Shown piece after piece: positions 12,076 through 23,774 of a stretch of DNA of 64,000 nucleotides. The stretch is taken from contig CACVBU010000749.1 in assembly GCA_902728285.1 (NCBI GenBank), forward strand, positions 272,352-336,351, written 5' to 3'. The stretch's first letter is position 1, and the number at the start of each line of letters is the position of its first letter. The translations under genes and the position numbers were made by a program. The notes beneath the pieces were generated by a model that saw only the letters and a list, made by a program, of their open reading frames with translations, was not told where the DNA came from and ran no database searches. This DNA comes from Clytia hemisphaerica (taxonomy: Eukaryota > Cnidaria > Hydrozoa > Leptothecata > Clytiidae).

Positions 12076-12389
12076 GACATTTTTTTTTGTTTATCTAATC
12101 CGATGATCTATTCCGATTTAATAAAAACGGGTTATCTGGATTTCGATAATATTGCGAAAGTATTTAGAAAAAGATGGCTGCCGAAAGTGGGCTCAGCTGC
12201 AAATCTCAGTGAAAGATTATGATCATTTTCATCATTATTCATGATGTTTTGGACATGATTTATGAGAAGTTTGATGCATACTGGTCCAACAATGTGGAAA
12301 GACTTTGGAGAAATTTTGGCCATGCATCGTCTAGTTTTATGGACGTACAAAACCATAGAGCTCTGTAACTTGACAATGGAATGAAACTT

Positions 12390-13340
12390 TCAAACACACA
12401 TCCATTGGAATTCGAAAGAGAATACTAAAATTACAACATTACAGTGCAAATTTGAAAACGATCTGAGCAGTTTTTGTGGTGTTATGTGTATGGCTGAAAA
12501 TGATCCTGTTTTGATTTGTATTCTTCCTTCATTTTTTGACTGGGCGACCGTTCCTTTTGATTTTTCAAACCCGACACAGATATTTTACAAACATATCACT
12601 ATGAGAATTCAATAAAGGATACTAAAACATAATTCCTGTGTAAATTTGAACAAGATTGGAAAAATTTTCACAGTGTTATGGCTGAAAATGATCGTTTTTG
12701 GACTTTGTTGTAAATTCAACCCGACTGGCGACCGTTCCTTTTGATTTTTCAAACCCGACACAGATATTTTAAAAACATATCACTATGAGAATTCAATAAA
12801 GGATATTAAAACACAATTCCTGTGTAAATTTGAACAAGATTGGAGAAATTTTCACAGTATTATGGGTGAAAATGATCGTTTTTGGACTTTGTCGTAATTT
12901 CATCGCGGCTGGCGACCGTTCCTTTTGATTTTTCAAACCCGACACAGATATTTTACAAACATATCACTATGAGAATTTAATAAAGGATACTAAAACACAA
13001 TTCCTGTGTAAATTTGAACAAGATTGGAGTAATTTTCACAGTATTATGGCCGAAAATTATCGTTTTTGGACTTTGTCGTAATTTCATCGCGGCTGGCGAC
13101 CGTTCCTTTGATTTTTCAAACCCGACACAGATTTTTTACAAACATATCACTATGAAAATTCAGTAAAGGATACTAAAACACAATTCCTGTGTAAATTTGA
13201 ACAAGATCTGAGAAATCTTCACAGTTTTATAACTGAAAATGATATTTTTTGGACTTTGACGTAATTTCATTGGCTGGGGCAACCGTTCCTTTTGAAGATT
13301 TTTCAAACCCGAAACAGGTTTTTTCCAAATATACCACTAT
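12390..13340. repeat. Tandem satellite, 184-bp unit
   Basis: GCGACCGTTCCTTTTGATTT recurs at about 12544, 12728, 12912, 13096 and 13279 (last copy diverged), spaced 183-184 bases. The rest of the unit is also shared. About five units, the outer ones more diverged. It lies directly upstream of the kinase (minus-strand sense). Confidence 0.9.
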
Positions 13341-13710
13341 TTATTACATACACACTATTGTACCATTTTATTTGGTTTATCTTACTCTCCCCCAAGTATT
13401 ATCCCAACAGAAAAAATAATGCTTGAAGCTAAAAGCCTGTGGCCTCTAATTTAGAGTATTTTTCTCCCGAAATTTTATCTGGACAATCAAATCAAGAACT
13501 TGGAAATATTGACTTCTAAAGCTAAACTTCCAGCTGGTTTATTTATTCGTTAAGATTATTTCTCATACTCGCTCTGCAATAGAATTATTACTTTGCTTTC
13601 TGATCTGTTCTGATTAGCAGTTTGTGGGCAACGTTCTAACACAACTAACTCAACAAGCTCATCTTTCACATCTTTTAATCTTTTAAGCCGGAGCTTCCAG
13701 CGCAGCTGGT

Positions 13711-14052
13711 TTATTCTTCTTCCGCTATCTGCTTTTCTAATTCAGCCTTTTCCTTTTCCACTTCAGCCTTTTCCTTTTCCACTTCAACTTTCCGCTTCTC
13801 CACTTCAACTTGTTGTATTTCTTCTTCTACCTTTTGCTTTTCCTCTTCCATTGTTTGTTTTTCTAGTTCTGTGATCTCCTTTTCAGCTCTTATTTTTCTA
13901 ATTTCTTCTAACATATTCTCATTTTCATTCTTCCTTTGTTTGTTTGTTTCTTTCAATTGATTTATGCTTTCCAATGTAATCTTTCTCTTTTCTTTAGTGT
14001 AACTTTGCTTTTTTATTTTACGTCTCTCAACTGCTTCCTGGCTTCTTCCCAT
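13711..14052 (-). CDS. Glu/Lys-rich coiled-coil protein or kinase 5' exon
   Basis: A 113-residue frame starts with ATG and a basic segment (MGRSQEAVERRKIKKQ). It becomes an almost continuous Glu/Lys/Gln coiled coil with short internal repeats (VEVEKEK, AEVEKEK, AELEKQ) and ends in TAA. The repeats and composition resemble the start of the kinase downstream on the same strand. It may be a duplicated fragment of that gene, its first exon with the join lost, or a separate small protein. No splice donor was found near its end. Confidence 0.45.
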   Translation of the reverse strand: MGRSQEAVERRKIKKQSYTKEKRKITLESINQLKETNKQRKNENENMLEEIRKIRAEKEITELEKQTMEEEKQKVEEEIQQVEVEKRKVEVEKEKAEVEKEKAELEKQIAEEE

Positions 14053-14339
14053 TTCTATTAACTTTTTGCTATATGCTTAAAAAATTGCTCTTGCAAGGAA
14101 TAAAAATTTTAATAAAGAACAAATTTGATCACTGTATTTTTTTAGTAAATGCAAATCTTTACTCATTATTCAGCCACATTCCGTATTTGCTACTTCGAAT
14201 AACAGCCCCCCCTTTGAAACACCTAGTTAGGTCCACCAAACACCACCAGTTAGGCCCTTTTGAACAATAAAAGATGTGAAAAAGTCAATAAATAGTAAAA
14301 ATCCACTTTATAAACCCAACAAAAAATTCACTTCAAAAG

Positions 14340-15790
14340 ATAGTGGCCATGTATGTTTGTACCACCTGAGTGGTCATAAACAACAAGACAAGAAAAATTG
14401 AATGCCTACCAAAGAATTCACTTTGGAAAAATCATTGAACTGGAAATTTCAAAGAAACTTTCTAAAAACTTTAGATCCCAGAGACAATTAAAAGAGCGTG
14501 ACACGATGTGGCGAGGCACTAGCCACCTAAGTGGCCATGTATGTTTGAACCACCTAAGTGGTCTTAAACAGTAAAAGACAAGAAAAATTTAACATAAACC
14601 AAACAAAAAATTCACTTCAAAAGATTCATTGAACTAGAAATCCCAAAAAAATCCCAAAAAAAATCAGATTTCAGAATCAATCATAAAAGCGTGACACGAT
14701 GAGGCGAATCACCAGCCACCTAAGTGGCCATGTATGTTTGAACCACCGAAGTGGTCATAAACAATGAAAGTCAAGAAAAATTTAACATAAACCCAACAAA
14801 AAATTCACTTCAAAAGATTCATTGAACTAGAAATCCTAAAATAGCTCTTCAAAAATTCAGATTTCACAATCAATCATAAAAGCGTGACACGATGAGACGA
14901 GGCACTAGCCACCTAAGTGGCCGTGTATGTTTGAACCACCGAAGTGGTCATAAATAATGAAAGTCAAGAAAAATTTAACATAAACCCAACAAAAAATTCA
15001 CTTCAAAAGATTCATTGAACTAGAAATCCTAAAATAGCTCTTCAAAAATTCAGATTTCACAATCAATCATAAAAGCGTGACACGATGAGGCGAAGCACTA
15101 GCCACCTAAGTGGCCATGTATGTTTGAACCACCGAAGTGGTCATAAACAATGAAAGACAAGAAAAATTTAACATAAACCCAACAAAAACTTCACATCAAA
15201 AATTCAGATTTCAGAATCAATCATAAAAGCATGACACGATGAGGTGAGGCACTAGCCACCTAAGTGGTCGTGTATGTTTGAACCACCGAAGTGGTCATAA
15301 ACAATAAAAGACAAGAAAAAATTTAACATAAACCAAACAAAAAATTCACTTCAAAAGATTCATTGAACTAGAAATCCCAAAAAAATCCCAAAAAAATTTA
15401 GATTCAGAATCAATCATAAAAACGTGACACGATGAGGCGAAGCACTAGCCACCTAAGTGGCCATGTATGTTTGAACCACCGAAGTGGTCATAAACAATGA
15501 AAGTCAAGAAAAATTTAACATAAACCCAACAAAAAATTCACTTCAAAAGATTCATTGAACTAGAAATCCTAAAATAGCTCTTCAAAAATTCAGATTTCAC
15601 AATCAATCATAAAAGCGTGACACGATGAGACGAGGCACTAGCCACCTAAGTGGCCATGTATGTTTGAACCACCTAAGTGGTCATAAACAATAAAAGACAA
15701 GACAAATTAATATAGCAAAATCCAACAAAAAACTGGACTGGAACTGGAAAGTCATTCCAAAAACTTCAGACCTCTGAGAGAATTTGGCCA
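14340..15790. repeat. Tandem satellite, 193-bp unit with twin hairpins
   Basis: GCGTGACACGATG recurs (with small changes) at about 14496, 14689, 14882, 15075, 15229, 15422 and 15615. The spacing is 193 bases except one 154-base step (a shortened unit). Most units hold two adjacent perfect 5-bp stems with 4-base loops: GCCAC-CTAA-GTGGC and, about 13 bases on, ACCAC-CGAA (or CTAA)-GTGGT. Few substitutions separate units, so the array is recent or homogenised. Confidence 0.92.
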
Positions 15791-15937
15791 GGTCCAATTG
15801 ATAGTTTGGTTTGTGTCCTCCGACCGACTCTAAATTTTTAAAGCTTCTAGAACACTAACCAAACAATCAATTGAGCCTGCTAGCCTTTGCAATTTAATAA
15901 AAAGTGTCGGAAACCAGGCTACCCACACATCTAAATG

Positions 15938-16087
15938 GCGAGGTTAAGCACGGGTTTATTTTGACTGTAAAGTGCGACACCGTAGGCCTGTACATAACTT
16001 GCCAAAGGAAATCATGCAAGTGAAATCTTATGTACAGGTCTACGATATCGCATTAAACGGTCTAAATAATCACTTGCTTAACCTCGC
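15938..16087. repeat. Hairpin (foldback) element
   Basis: GCGAGGTTAAGCACGGG near 15938 pairs with GCTTAACCTCGC ending at 16087. Inside, TGCGACACCGTAGGCCTGTA pairs with TACAGGTCTACGATATCGCA with few mismatches. The whole ~150 bp could fold into one long hairpin. No coding content. It lies at the end of the 193-bp satellite. Confidence 0.8.
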
Positions 16088-18070
16088 TAATGGCCATGTC
16101 TGTTTGATCCACCCAAGGCGGCAAAAAAATTAATCCAACACCAACAAGAAATCCACTTTTTATAAGAAAAATTCACAGAATGAGAAATTGAAAAAAATTC
16201 ACATAAAAAATTATCAAAAAACCTCTCTTTTAGACTCTTTCTATCTTCCCAAACTATAGTATTAGAGGGCTTATTAAAAGGGCTTTCAAAGAACAATGTC
16301 TTTCTAGATATCTGTCTTTTAAAAAAGATAAATAAATTTCAAACATAAAAAAGATTTCAATCATTACCTTTTTGTTCAAAACAAACTTTCCATTCACATC
16401 TTTGAATTTAACAAGGGGAAATATGATACCTTTACGACATTGTAATGAAATACCCAGCTTCTCTTGATCTTGTCAAAAGGGCCAAAGACACCAACAGCCA
16501 ACAGCAACAACCAGCCAGACAGCCTTTCCTTCGAAATAATTTTTTCGCGCGCAATAAAAGAGAATGGACACTAGTTCTCTTTTTCAGCGGGAAATAATAG
16601 CCTGTAATTTCTACGGAAAAATTAAGTGATATAGAGGCTAAAGCCGCTCTGCAGTCTTTAAAATAATGAGAGTTCCGAAAAAATATCTGGTCTGTGATTT
16701 ATATATTGATCAGTTCGTAAACAAACTTTCAAGAGTTTTCAGTGGCGTTTTCAGAGTTTCAAGAAACGACCGACCTCAAATCAGAATGGGGGGCACTGCA
16801 ACCTTATTTCACTATAAACCTATAAGAAACTATACATTTTTGAAAAGCTGATATAATGTAGTTTTACTATAAGTCTAGGCAGATCAAACATAGTGAAGAT
16901 TAATCACTGTAAATTGCTGAAAAGAACCGTTTCAGTGGTTATTGGCCCACATTATACAGTATATTATTATAAAAAGGATTCATATTACATCAGCCTAGGT
17001 GTGAATCCTTCCCTTCCATCAATGAGCATCGAAAAATCCAAAAAAAGTAGGAGGCCTCAAGCAGTTTTAACGTTGCAAAACACAAAAAACTACAAATTTA
17101 CCATCCCTACAATAACTCAGAGGGACAATAGGCAGAGATCAGAAGATGAAATAACAATTACAATATAATAAGGATATAAGTTTTATCTTTCGTTTAAAAA
17201 AAAAACTAATAAAATATATTAAGTTTTCACATTGCAATTCAAATTTGAAGCTGACCAATTTTAAGGAATCTAAAATCGGCCATTTTGGGCGGTCGCGCCT
17301 TACAGGGGCGGAGAAGGGCCCTCATACACTTGTCAATAATAAATCGATATTCAAAAACTGCCCGAAAAAACTGTTACTATAAATAGGAAAAGTGTTATTG
17401 ACCTAATGTTGCTGAACGTTAACGTGAAATAATTCAATTTAAGGGAACTGACCATTTGTTAAGGAATATAAAGATAAAACTGTTTGTTTAGGGTTCTTCA
17501 CACTTTTAACAAAAAAATTTGCATTAAAAGTTAATTGGTAATCTGTCAAGTAATTAAGAATTTAATTTCAAAAATCATGTTTTGAAGTTTAAAAAGACGT
17601 TAATAGAATGTTATATTACCTTCTTTTACAAAAAATGTTAAGTTTCACTGGCCGATGAACTTTTCTCATTCAAAACTTTTTTTAAATGTCCATATAGAAT
17701 TGAACTATTGGAGATATTTCGGAAAGATTTTCTAAATTGATATATCAAAAATTATAACTGTTTTTCTACGAAAAATTGGTCGAAAACCGGAAATTTTTCC
17801 GAATACCTAATTTATAAAATCAATAGAATAAAAATCACTATATGTTTATCGTTTGTTTCTATTTTTCTTCCAACGTGTAAAAGAGTTTCAAGGTTATAGT
17901 ACATTTTTCAAATTTGCACAAATTGAAATAAAACTCTGTCAGTGATAATTTTTGTATTTCCCCACCTAATTAACATGTTTTTCCGGAAAATTAACAAATT
18001 CCAGTTAGAATGAAAGCGAGTTATGATTGCCAAATTGTTTCGAAAAGCATAAAATATGAGTCAATCTTAC
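16088..18070. other. Intergenic
   Basis: No supported gene. Frames at 16666-16851 and 16893-17168 lack recognisable domains or splice support. Confidence 0.4.
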
Positions 18071-18481
18071 CTCTTGTGCCTTCTTGATCGTATAGCATAA
18101 GGCCGGAGTTTCCAACAATCACCAGTTCTAGGTTTTCCATTTCTTCCCGAACTTTTCCTAGAACATATGCAAGGTTAGCGTTCTCTTCCTCATATATATT
18201 TATGTGAACGATGTGGTTATTTTCTAATAAATTTGTAGGTTTTCCATTTCTATCTAAATCTGCTAAGACTCTACGTGGTGTGAAGGATCTCCTTACAGGT
18301 GGTGGCGTTGGTGTTGAAGCATTTTGTGTTTGACTCGGCACCACGGGAGTACTTGAAATGTTTGATTGTTGTGATAGCTGGTTGGATTGGATGACAAATA
18401 TCTTGCAAGGTCAAATTTCCCGTTTTCGTCAGGGAACTCTACATTTCCGCCAGATTTCAAATACGCGCCTTCTCGGTTGAT
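18071..18481 (-). pseudogene. Exon of unknown gene, broken by a frameshift
   Basis: A consensus acceptor (TTTAG at 18482-18486) opens a coding-looking stretch (INREGAYLKSGGNVEFPDE and onward to 18346). A second frame, starting near 18345, continues with a Pro/Thr-rich linker, RRSFTPRRVL, and a helical or beta segment ending in a consensus donor (GAG before GTAAGA at 18070). The two halves are in different frames, so one indel near 18340-18350 is implied. I do not recognise the domain. Confidence 0.45.
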
Positions 18482-18541
18482 CTAAACGAGAAAAAATATT
18501 TTCATCAGCATTGACTTAGACAAGTGCTGACTACAAATTAA

Positions 18542-19216
18542 GGACTGTCTTTACACTCAAAATCAGTTTTTTCTCGAAAAAAGTTTTTTCGTTCAGTAGA
18601 TGTAAATTTTGGTTCTGTATATGCATATTCTGAAGTCAGAAATATAAATTTGTTTATGGTTCTTTTGAGATATTGCCATTCATAGAAAAGCCTAATTCTT
18701 TGTGTTTACTGAACCTTATCAAAATTTCTTTATTACATACGAACTCACACCTGTTTCATTTTATGTTTAATCTCTTCTGTAAACAAAACTCAGTTTTGAG
18801 AAAAATCTTGAAAGTTGTTTTCTGCAATAACTTTTTGAGCGTACCTTCCTACCTTCGAAAAGTTCCTCCTTCCCACAAGTTACACAGCAAATTCGATGCG
18901 GTTTTTTTTTATGACAGGTAAAAGACCTAATTCAAAATAATGAGGCAACCTTTTTAGAACAACTTTTGCTTAGTCAGAAGGCAAAAATATCATATTGAAA
19001 AAGTAAGTGGTTGGGAAGGTGGAACTCTTTGAAGTTAGCAAACGTTATATTTTTCAAAGCCTAGTAATTTCTACTCACTTTGTACATCCTACTTGATTGC
19101 ATTTGATAGCTAATTTTATTGGCTTTCAGAAAATATAAGCTTTTATCATAAAAATTTTCAGGAAAAAAAGTTATATCGAAAAAACAAACACCATACATCG
19201 AGCGTAAAGACAGTCC
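18542..19216. mobile_element. Inverted-repeat element flanked by TTAA
   Basis: The ends GGACTGTCTTTACACTC and GAGCGTAAAGACAGTCC are inverted copies, and each is flanked by TTAA (18538-18541 and 19217-19220). TTAA duplication is the mark of piggyBac-type insertion. The interior (~675 bp) has no transposase, so it would be non-autonomous. The assignment rests on the TTAA sites alone. Confidence 0.75.
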
Positions 19217-19220
19217 TTAA

Positions 19221-20960
19221 CATTTAATTTCATTTTGATAAGCTGTATGAAATAATTATTATTAACAGTAACTATTCAACGACCAAGTGGATTGTGTATA
19301 CATATATACTTTGCTAAATATTAATTTACTCACACAAAATAGCTTTACTTACTGTAGGAAAGTGTCTTGAAAGATTGATCAAATTTATTTGATTATCTCT
19401 AAATCGCGCTGGTGGTGAGAATCACTGACTTTAATCAAATAGTTCTTCGTCATGATGAAGCAGGTTCGTGAGGTTACGTCTTGACCTTCCCAGTAACAAA
19501 CTTAGAATGAGGCACATCAATATTACATCATTGTAAAATTAAATCACTTATAACCAAAACAAGACGTCTAACCATTGTTTCACCTTAGTTAGATCTCATC
19601 AGATAGCGTGTTATTGTTTTTTTAATACAATAAACTATATCTACAGGGTTTCCGCATAATTAGTGAACGAAAAAAATCAATTTTGCCGCGTCAGCAATAA
19701 AAACAATTGTTTTTCAATTTTTTCAAAATCAATTTTGTTTTTAACAAATTTTTTTCAAAAATAATCAATATTACTAATTTCTCAGAATTTTCGTCGAAAT
19801 TTTCAAAATGGCTGAAGCAGAAAAACTTTAATTAGAAAATTAGAAACTCTGACTTCGTTCTAATCTAAATGAATGTGAAAATGTTTTACTGGCAATCAAA
19901 TCATCTTCGTAACAGAAAGATACAAATTGAAGTTTTATGATATGGGCTCCTCTCCTCAAGTGCTAAAGGAAACCCGACAGCCTGATATATCAAACTGCCT
20001 TCATATCTAACAGTTGATCGTCAACAACTATTGGAAATAATCTAATCAGAAAAATGTATTCAATGATGATCAAATGATGAGCTTCAAAGACTTTAGGTCA
20101 CTTTTAAACTTTTGAGGACGACCTGGCCTACAGTACCAAAAGACAGATGAGTTAAAGAACTAATATGTTGTGAATGTTTTGATTATCATTTATTATGGCT
20201 GATCACTTTTCTACTTAACTTTGGTGTTTGCAAAACTTGCAGATATATGAAACTCTAAAAAGGCTGATTTCATAAATGGTGGAATGATTAACCCAATCTT
20301 ATTGAATTCATACTCTTGACATTCAATTAAATTGATTGGAAACTTGAGAATATTTTTGGTATTTTGAATGCCATAGTACATATATACAAAATGTTGATTG
20401 ACTATTTTAATATACCTATATGTGTTAATATCGATATTGGAATGAAGAAATAATAATCATGGTAGTAGACACTCAACAAGAGGGAATCGTGATATTTTAT
20501 GATGGACTTGAACGACATTTTTACATACAAACATTTTTTAAACTCTATTTCACTAAAACTGTACCACTAATAAATAAATTCTCCTATCTGGCTTATTCCA
20601 AACCCCCATTTATTTAGGTACCCAAGAGTAGTTAGAGCCTTTTATGGACCTTATTTTATTCAAAGTTTTCAATTTTTCTTTTAAAGTATCCAGTGTATAA
20701 GTTTTTTTTATTCTAAAATTTTTTTTAATCCTATTGTTTTGAAAAGATAGAATCAATGTTTGGGTCAAAGACTGATAATTGAATTGAAAAATTAAAGAAT
20801 TTTTTTTCACTCACACAAGTCTCCTGTTATTTTTAATGCCTGTTTGATCAATTCACTTTTTATGACACCTATAAAAGTTACAGTACCATAAAAATGTAAA
20901 AAACTTAATGAAAAATTATGGGATTGTTTTGACTCATCACTTCCTATTTAGAAAATAAGT
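19221..20960. other. Intergenic
   Basis: AT-rich sequence with no recognised gene. Confidence 0.4.
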
Positions 20961-21273
20961 ACCTTTAAGGGAACTAATTTTGGCGAATTTATACGAAATT
21001 CGCCAAAGTTCGTTCCTACCAAAATTAAATATTTTGCTCACTCGCCAAAATAAGTTCCTGCCAAAATTAAATTTTTTGTTTCCTTGCCTAAATAACCCTG
21101 AAATTCATCAAAATTGCTCAAAATAAGGCAAAATAGAAAAGATTTACGCTGTCATTCGCTAAAATTAAAAAAAATTCACTATTCGCCAAAATAAGTTCCC
21201 ATCAAAATTAAAAAAATTTAGGATATTTGCTGCCTGCCAAAATTAGTTCCCACCAGAAAAGGTTCCCTCAAGG
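20961..21273. mobile_element. ACCTTAAGG-family inverted-repeat element, copy 1
   Basis: It begins ACCTTTAAGGGAACTAATTT and ends with the inverted GGTTCCCTCAAGGT. TA lies on both sides. The interior repeats GCCAAAATTAGTTCC-like motifs in both orientations. It shares terminal sequence with elements at 50784, 53715 and 57283. No gene inside. Confidence 0.7.
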
Positions 21274-23774
21274 TATTTGAAAATTTTCAGAATTTTTCAA
21301 CCATTTCCAATCAAGATCAAAATCACAAAAATACTTGTAATTTTTGTTAACAACTATCAGTCTCGAGATTTGTAAGAAAAATGTCTGGACACAAATGAAC
21401 AAAGTAACTCATGCATGTAACATATCTTTAACCAGAACCCTAGTTAACTGGCATAACACAATCTAATCAAAAAATACAAAATCATTAATTTATTGTTTGG
21501 TAATACTGAGAAAAAAAACAAAAAACAATTTTCAAATACACAATACAATAATAGACAAAAATAGGCAATTCTTTTGAAAATAGATGACCTGAATTAATTT
21601 TTTCTGAGGATTAATTGACGATTGAAAATGATACTTAGATGACAAAGTATAGACAATAAGTCCCTTACGCTACATTAAAATAGTTACACAAACAAATAAT
21701 TTTGGTATTAACAGTAAGAGCATTTCACAATATTAAGGACTACCTCCAGAATTACCTTTAATTTAATTAATTTCATTATGATGACTGACTGATTAATTTA
21801 GAATATAGTTTGCTTCTGTTTGTTTCTATAATTTGTTAAAATTACCTAGCCAAAGAATTCATCTATATAAATTTGTTCAAGATTATCTACTGTAAGCAAT
21901 AGTTTTTTTCATTTGCCAGAAACCAGTCTTGCCAAATTAAAAATCTGGCACACTGTTTTAAAAGTAATATCCAAGCTTTCAATACTCTTTCCATTTTTAC
22001 CCAATTGCATGTACGTTATTTTTGTAAATCTCAGATTCTGTCCATGAGATGGCAGATGGCGCTTTATTTAGTCAATGACCCAGGCATAATCAATTGTATA
22101 TTTTAGTCCACTTTCTACAAACGACATACATCACAATTTTACGGTTGGGGTACCAAATATTTTCATATATATACTAATGCAATAACCCTCACAATTTCAG
22201 TTTGTAGCCTGCTGCGAGCTCTGTCTCTAGTGACAGTGTGAACAATACATTATCCAAATTAAGATATTCCAAATATTGTTAGTGTTAGTAGCAATCTTTT
22301 CATCATCGTTGTTGATAATTCTAATCTACCAAGTCTACCAGCAAAGCCACATATATCAAGATATCCAAAGAATCCATCCAGTGACAAATTGATTCGGTGT
22401 TATAATAAAATAGCCAGAAAATTAAAGTTATGATTCAAAAAACATCATTGCGACAAAATATTTTTCAGCATTGGGTGTTAGATGTATATATTTCAATTCT
22501 AATCACAACACATCTTGTCTGTTGAAGATATCCTTGATTTGAAGTCCCCATCTGTTTTTGAAATGCCTTTTCAAGGAGCAGGATGTAAACAGAATTTATG
22601 GTTGATTATTTTGATGTTTTTTTATATCTGTATATTAATAGCCGTAGTCTGTATGTCGTTTTGTATGTTTGTCTGTTATACTTTCGTTTTCGCACGCAAT
22701 GTTTTTATTCTTCCAAAAGATAACTTTTAGTTCTTGCTCCACAAATTTGTTTAACGATATTCGCGCCGTTTTATAAAGACTTTGTTTTGATTGATAGATT
22801 AGACTTTTTCTTTTTTTTTTTTTTCTTTTGTTTTATGTTTTCGAATGTATTTAACGACCTTATTTGATTTGAGACATTCGAATTCTTTTCAAAACAAAGG
22901 AAATCTTTTAAACAGAATCTGTTAAAGAAAAGAACAAATATAAAATAAAACATAAGAAAACATAAGTTTGTTAGAACAACAGCAACATTAAAAATACATT
23001 CAAAAGGCGGTAAAAACTAGAATTCTTTCTTCGTAAAAAGGGAATTTTAAACATGTACTTATGTCGATAATTATTTTGTTGTAAATCTAAGTCATTGTTG
23101 AATTTGAAAAATTATTGAAGTTATGACGAAGTTATTTTATAAAAAGAACATAAAATTGCGCTATCTTTCACGCTTTTTTGTCTGCGTGTCCTAGCTGCCT
23201 TCCGGGGGACTATGGTTGCGAGCTGACTTTCAGCCCTGCCCCTCGGACCCTTAGCAGAATAAAGAGTATTTTTCCAATTCTTAGTGGGACGGAAGTTTGA
23301 TTTTCCGATTTTTCAAACTGCCATGTTTCAAAAAAGGCACCCTTAAGGACGGATCGCGTGTCATGTCTATTATTTCACTCCGCTTATCTTGACATCGAAG
23401 TTTTCCTAAACATCAAGAACTACGGCAAATATAACGTGAGCGAAGCGAGAAAAAAATTTAATTGCAGAGCCGTCTCGGACGTCGCTGGTCGCCGGTATGG
23501 TGCAATTTGGGAATGACGCCCTTTCTGTTTTCTGATCATTTTTGCCACAAAAATCTTTTTCAAAATATGGTTAAAAGATACGTCACCCGGGAGGTATAGA
23601 GTCAAACTTTGAAAAGAATTCTTCCCTTTAATTTTGATTTCATCGTGTTTAAGCCACCTTGCCAACATTTCAAAGGGCTTTAAATGCGTTCAGCAAACAG
23701 CAAGACCGGCGTGCGACGCCGGGTACCGGCTAGTTATATATATTTTACACCTGAATAAATTGAAACAAGCTAGA
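21274..23774. other. Intergenic
   Basis: No supported gene. A 71-residue frame at 22515-22730 contains one hydrophobic stretch but no other support. Homopolymer T/A tracts lie near 22808-22824. Confidence 0.4.

Noticed and set aside
14340..15790. CRISPR-like regular array
   Set aside because: The whole 193-bp unit repeats; there are no unique spacers, and the genome is eukaryotic.
22515..22730. 71-residue membrane-protein-like frame
   Set aside because: T-rich DNA often gives hydrophobic frames; no splice, promoter or homology support.
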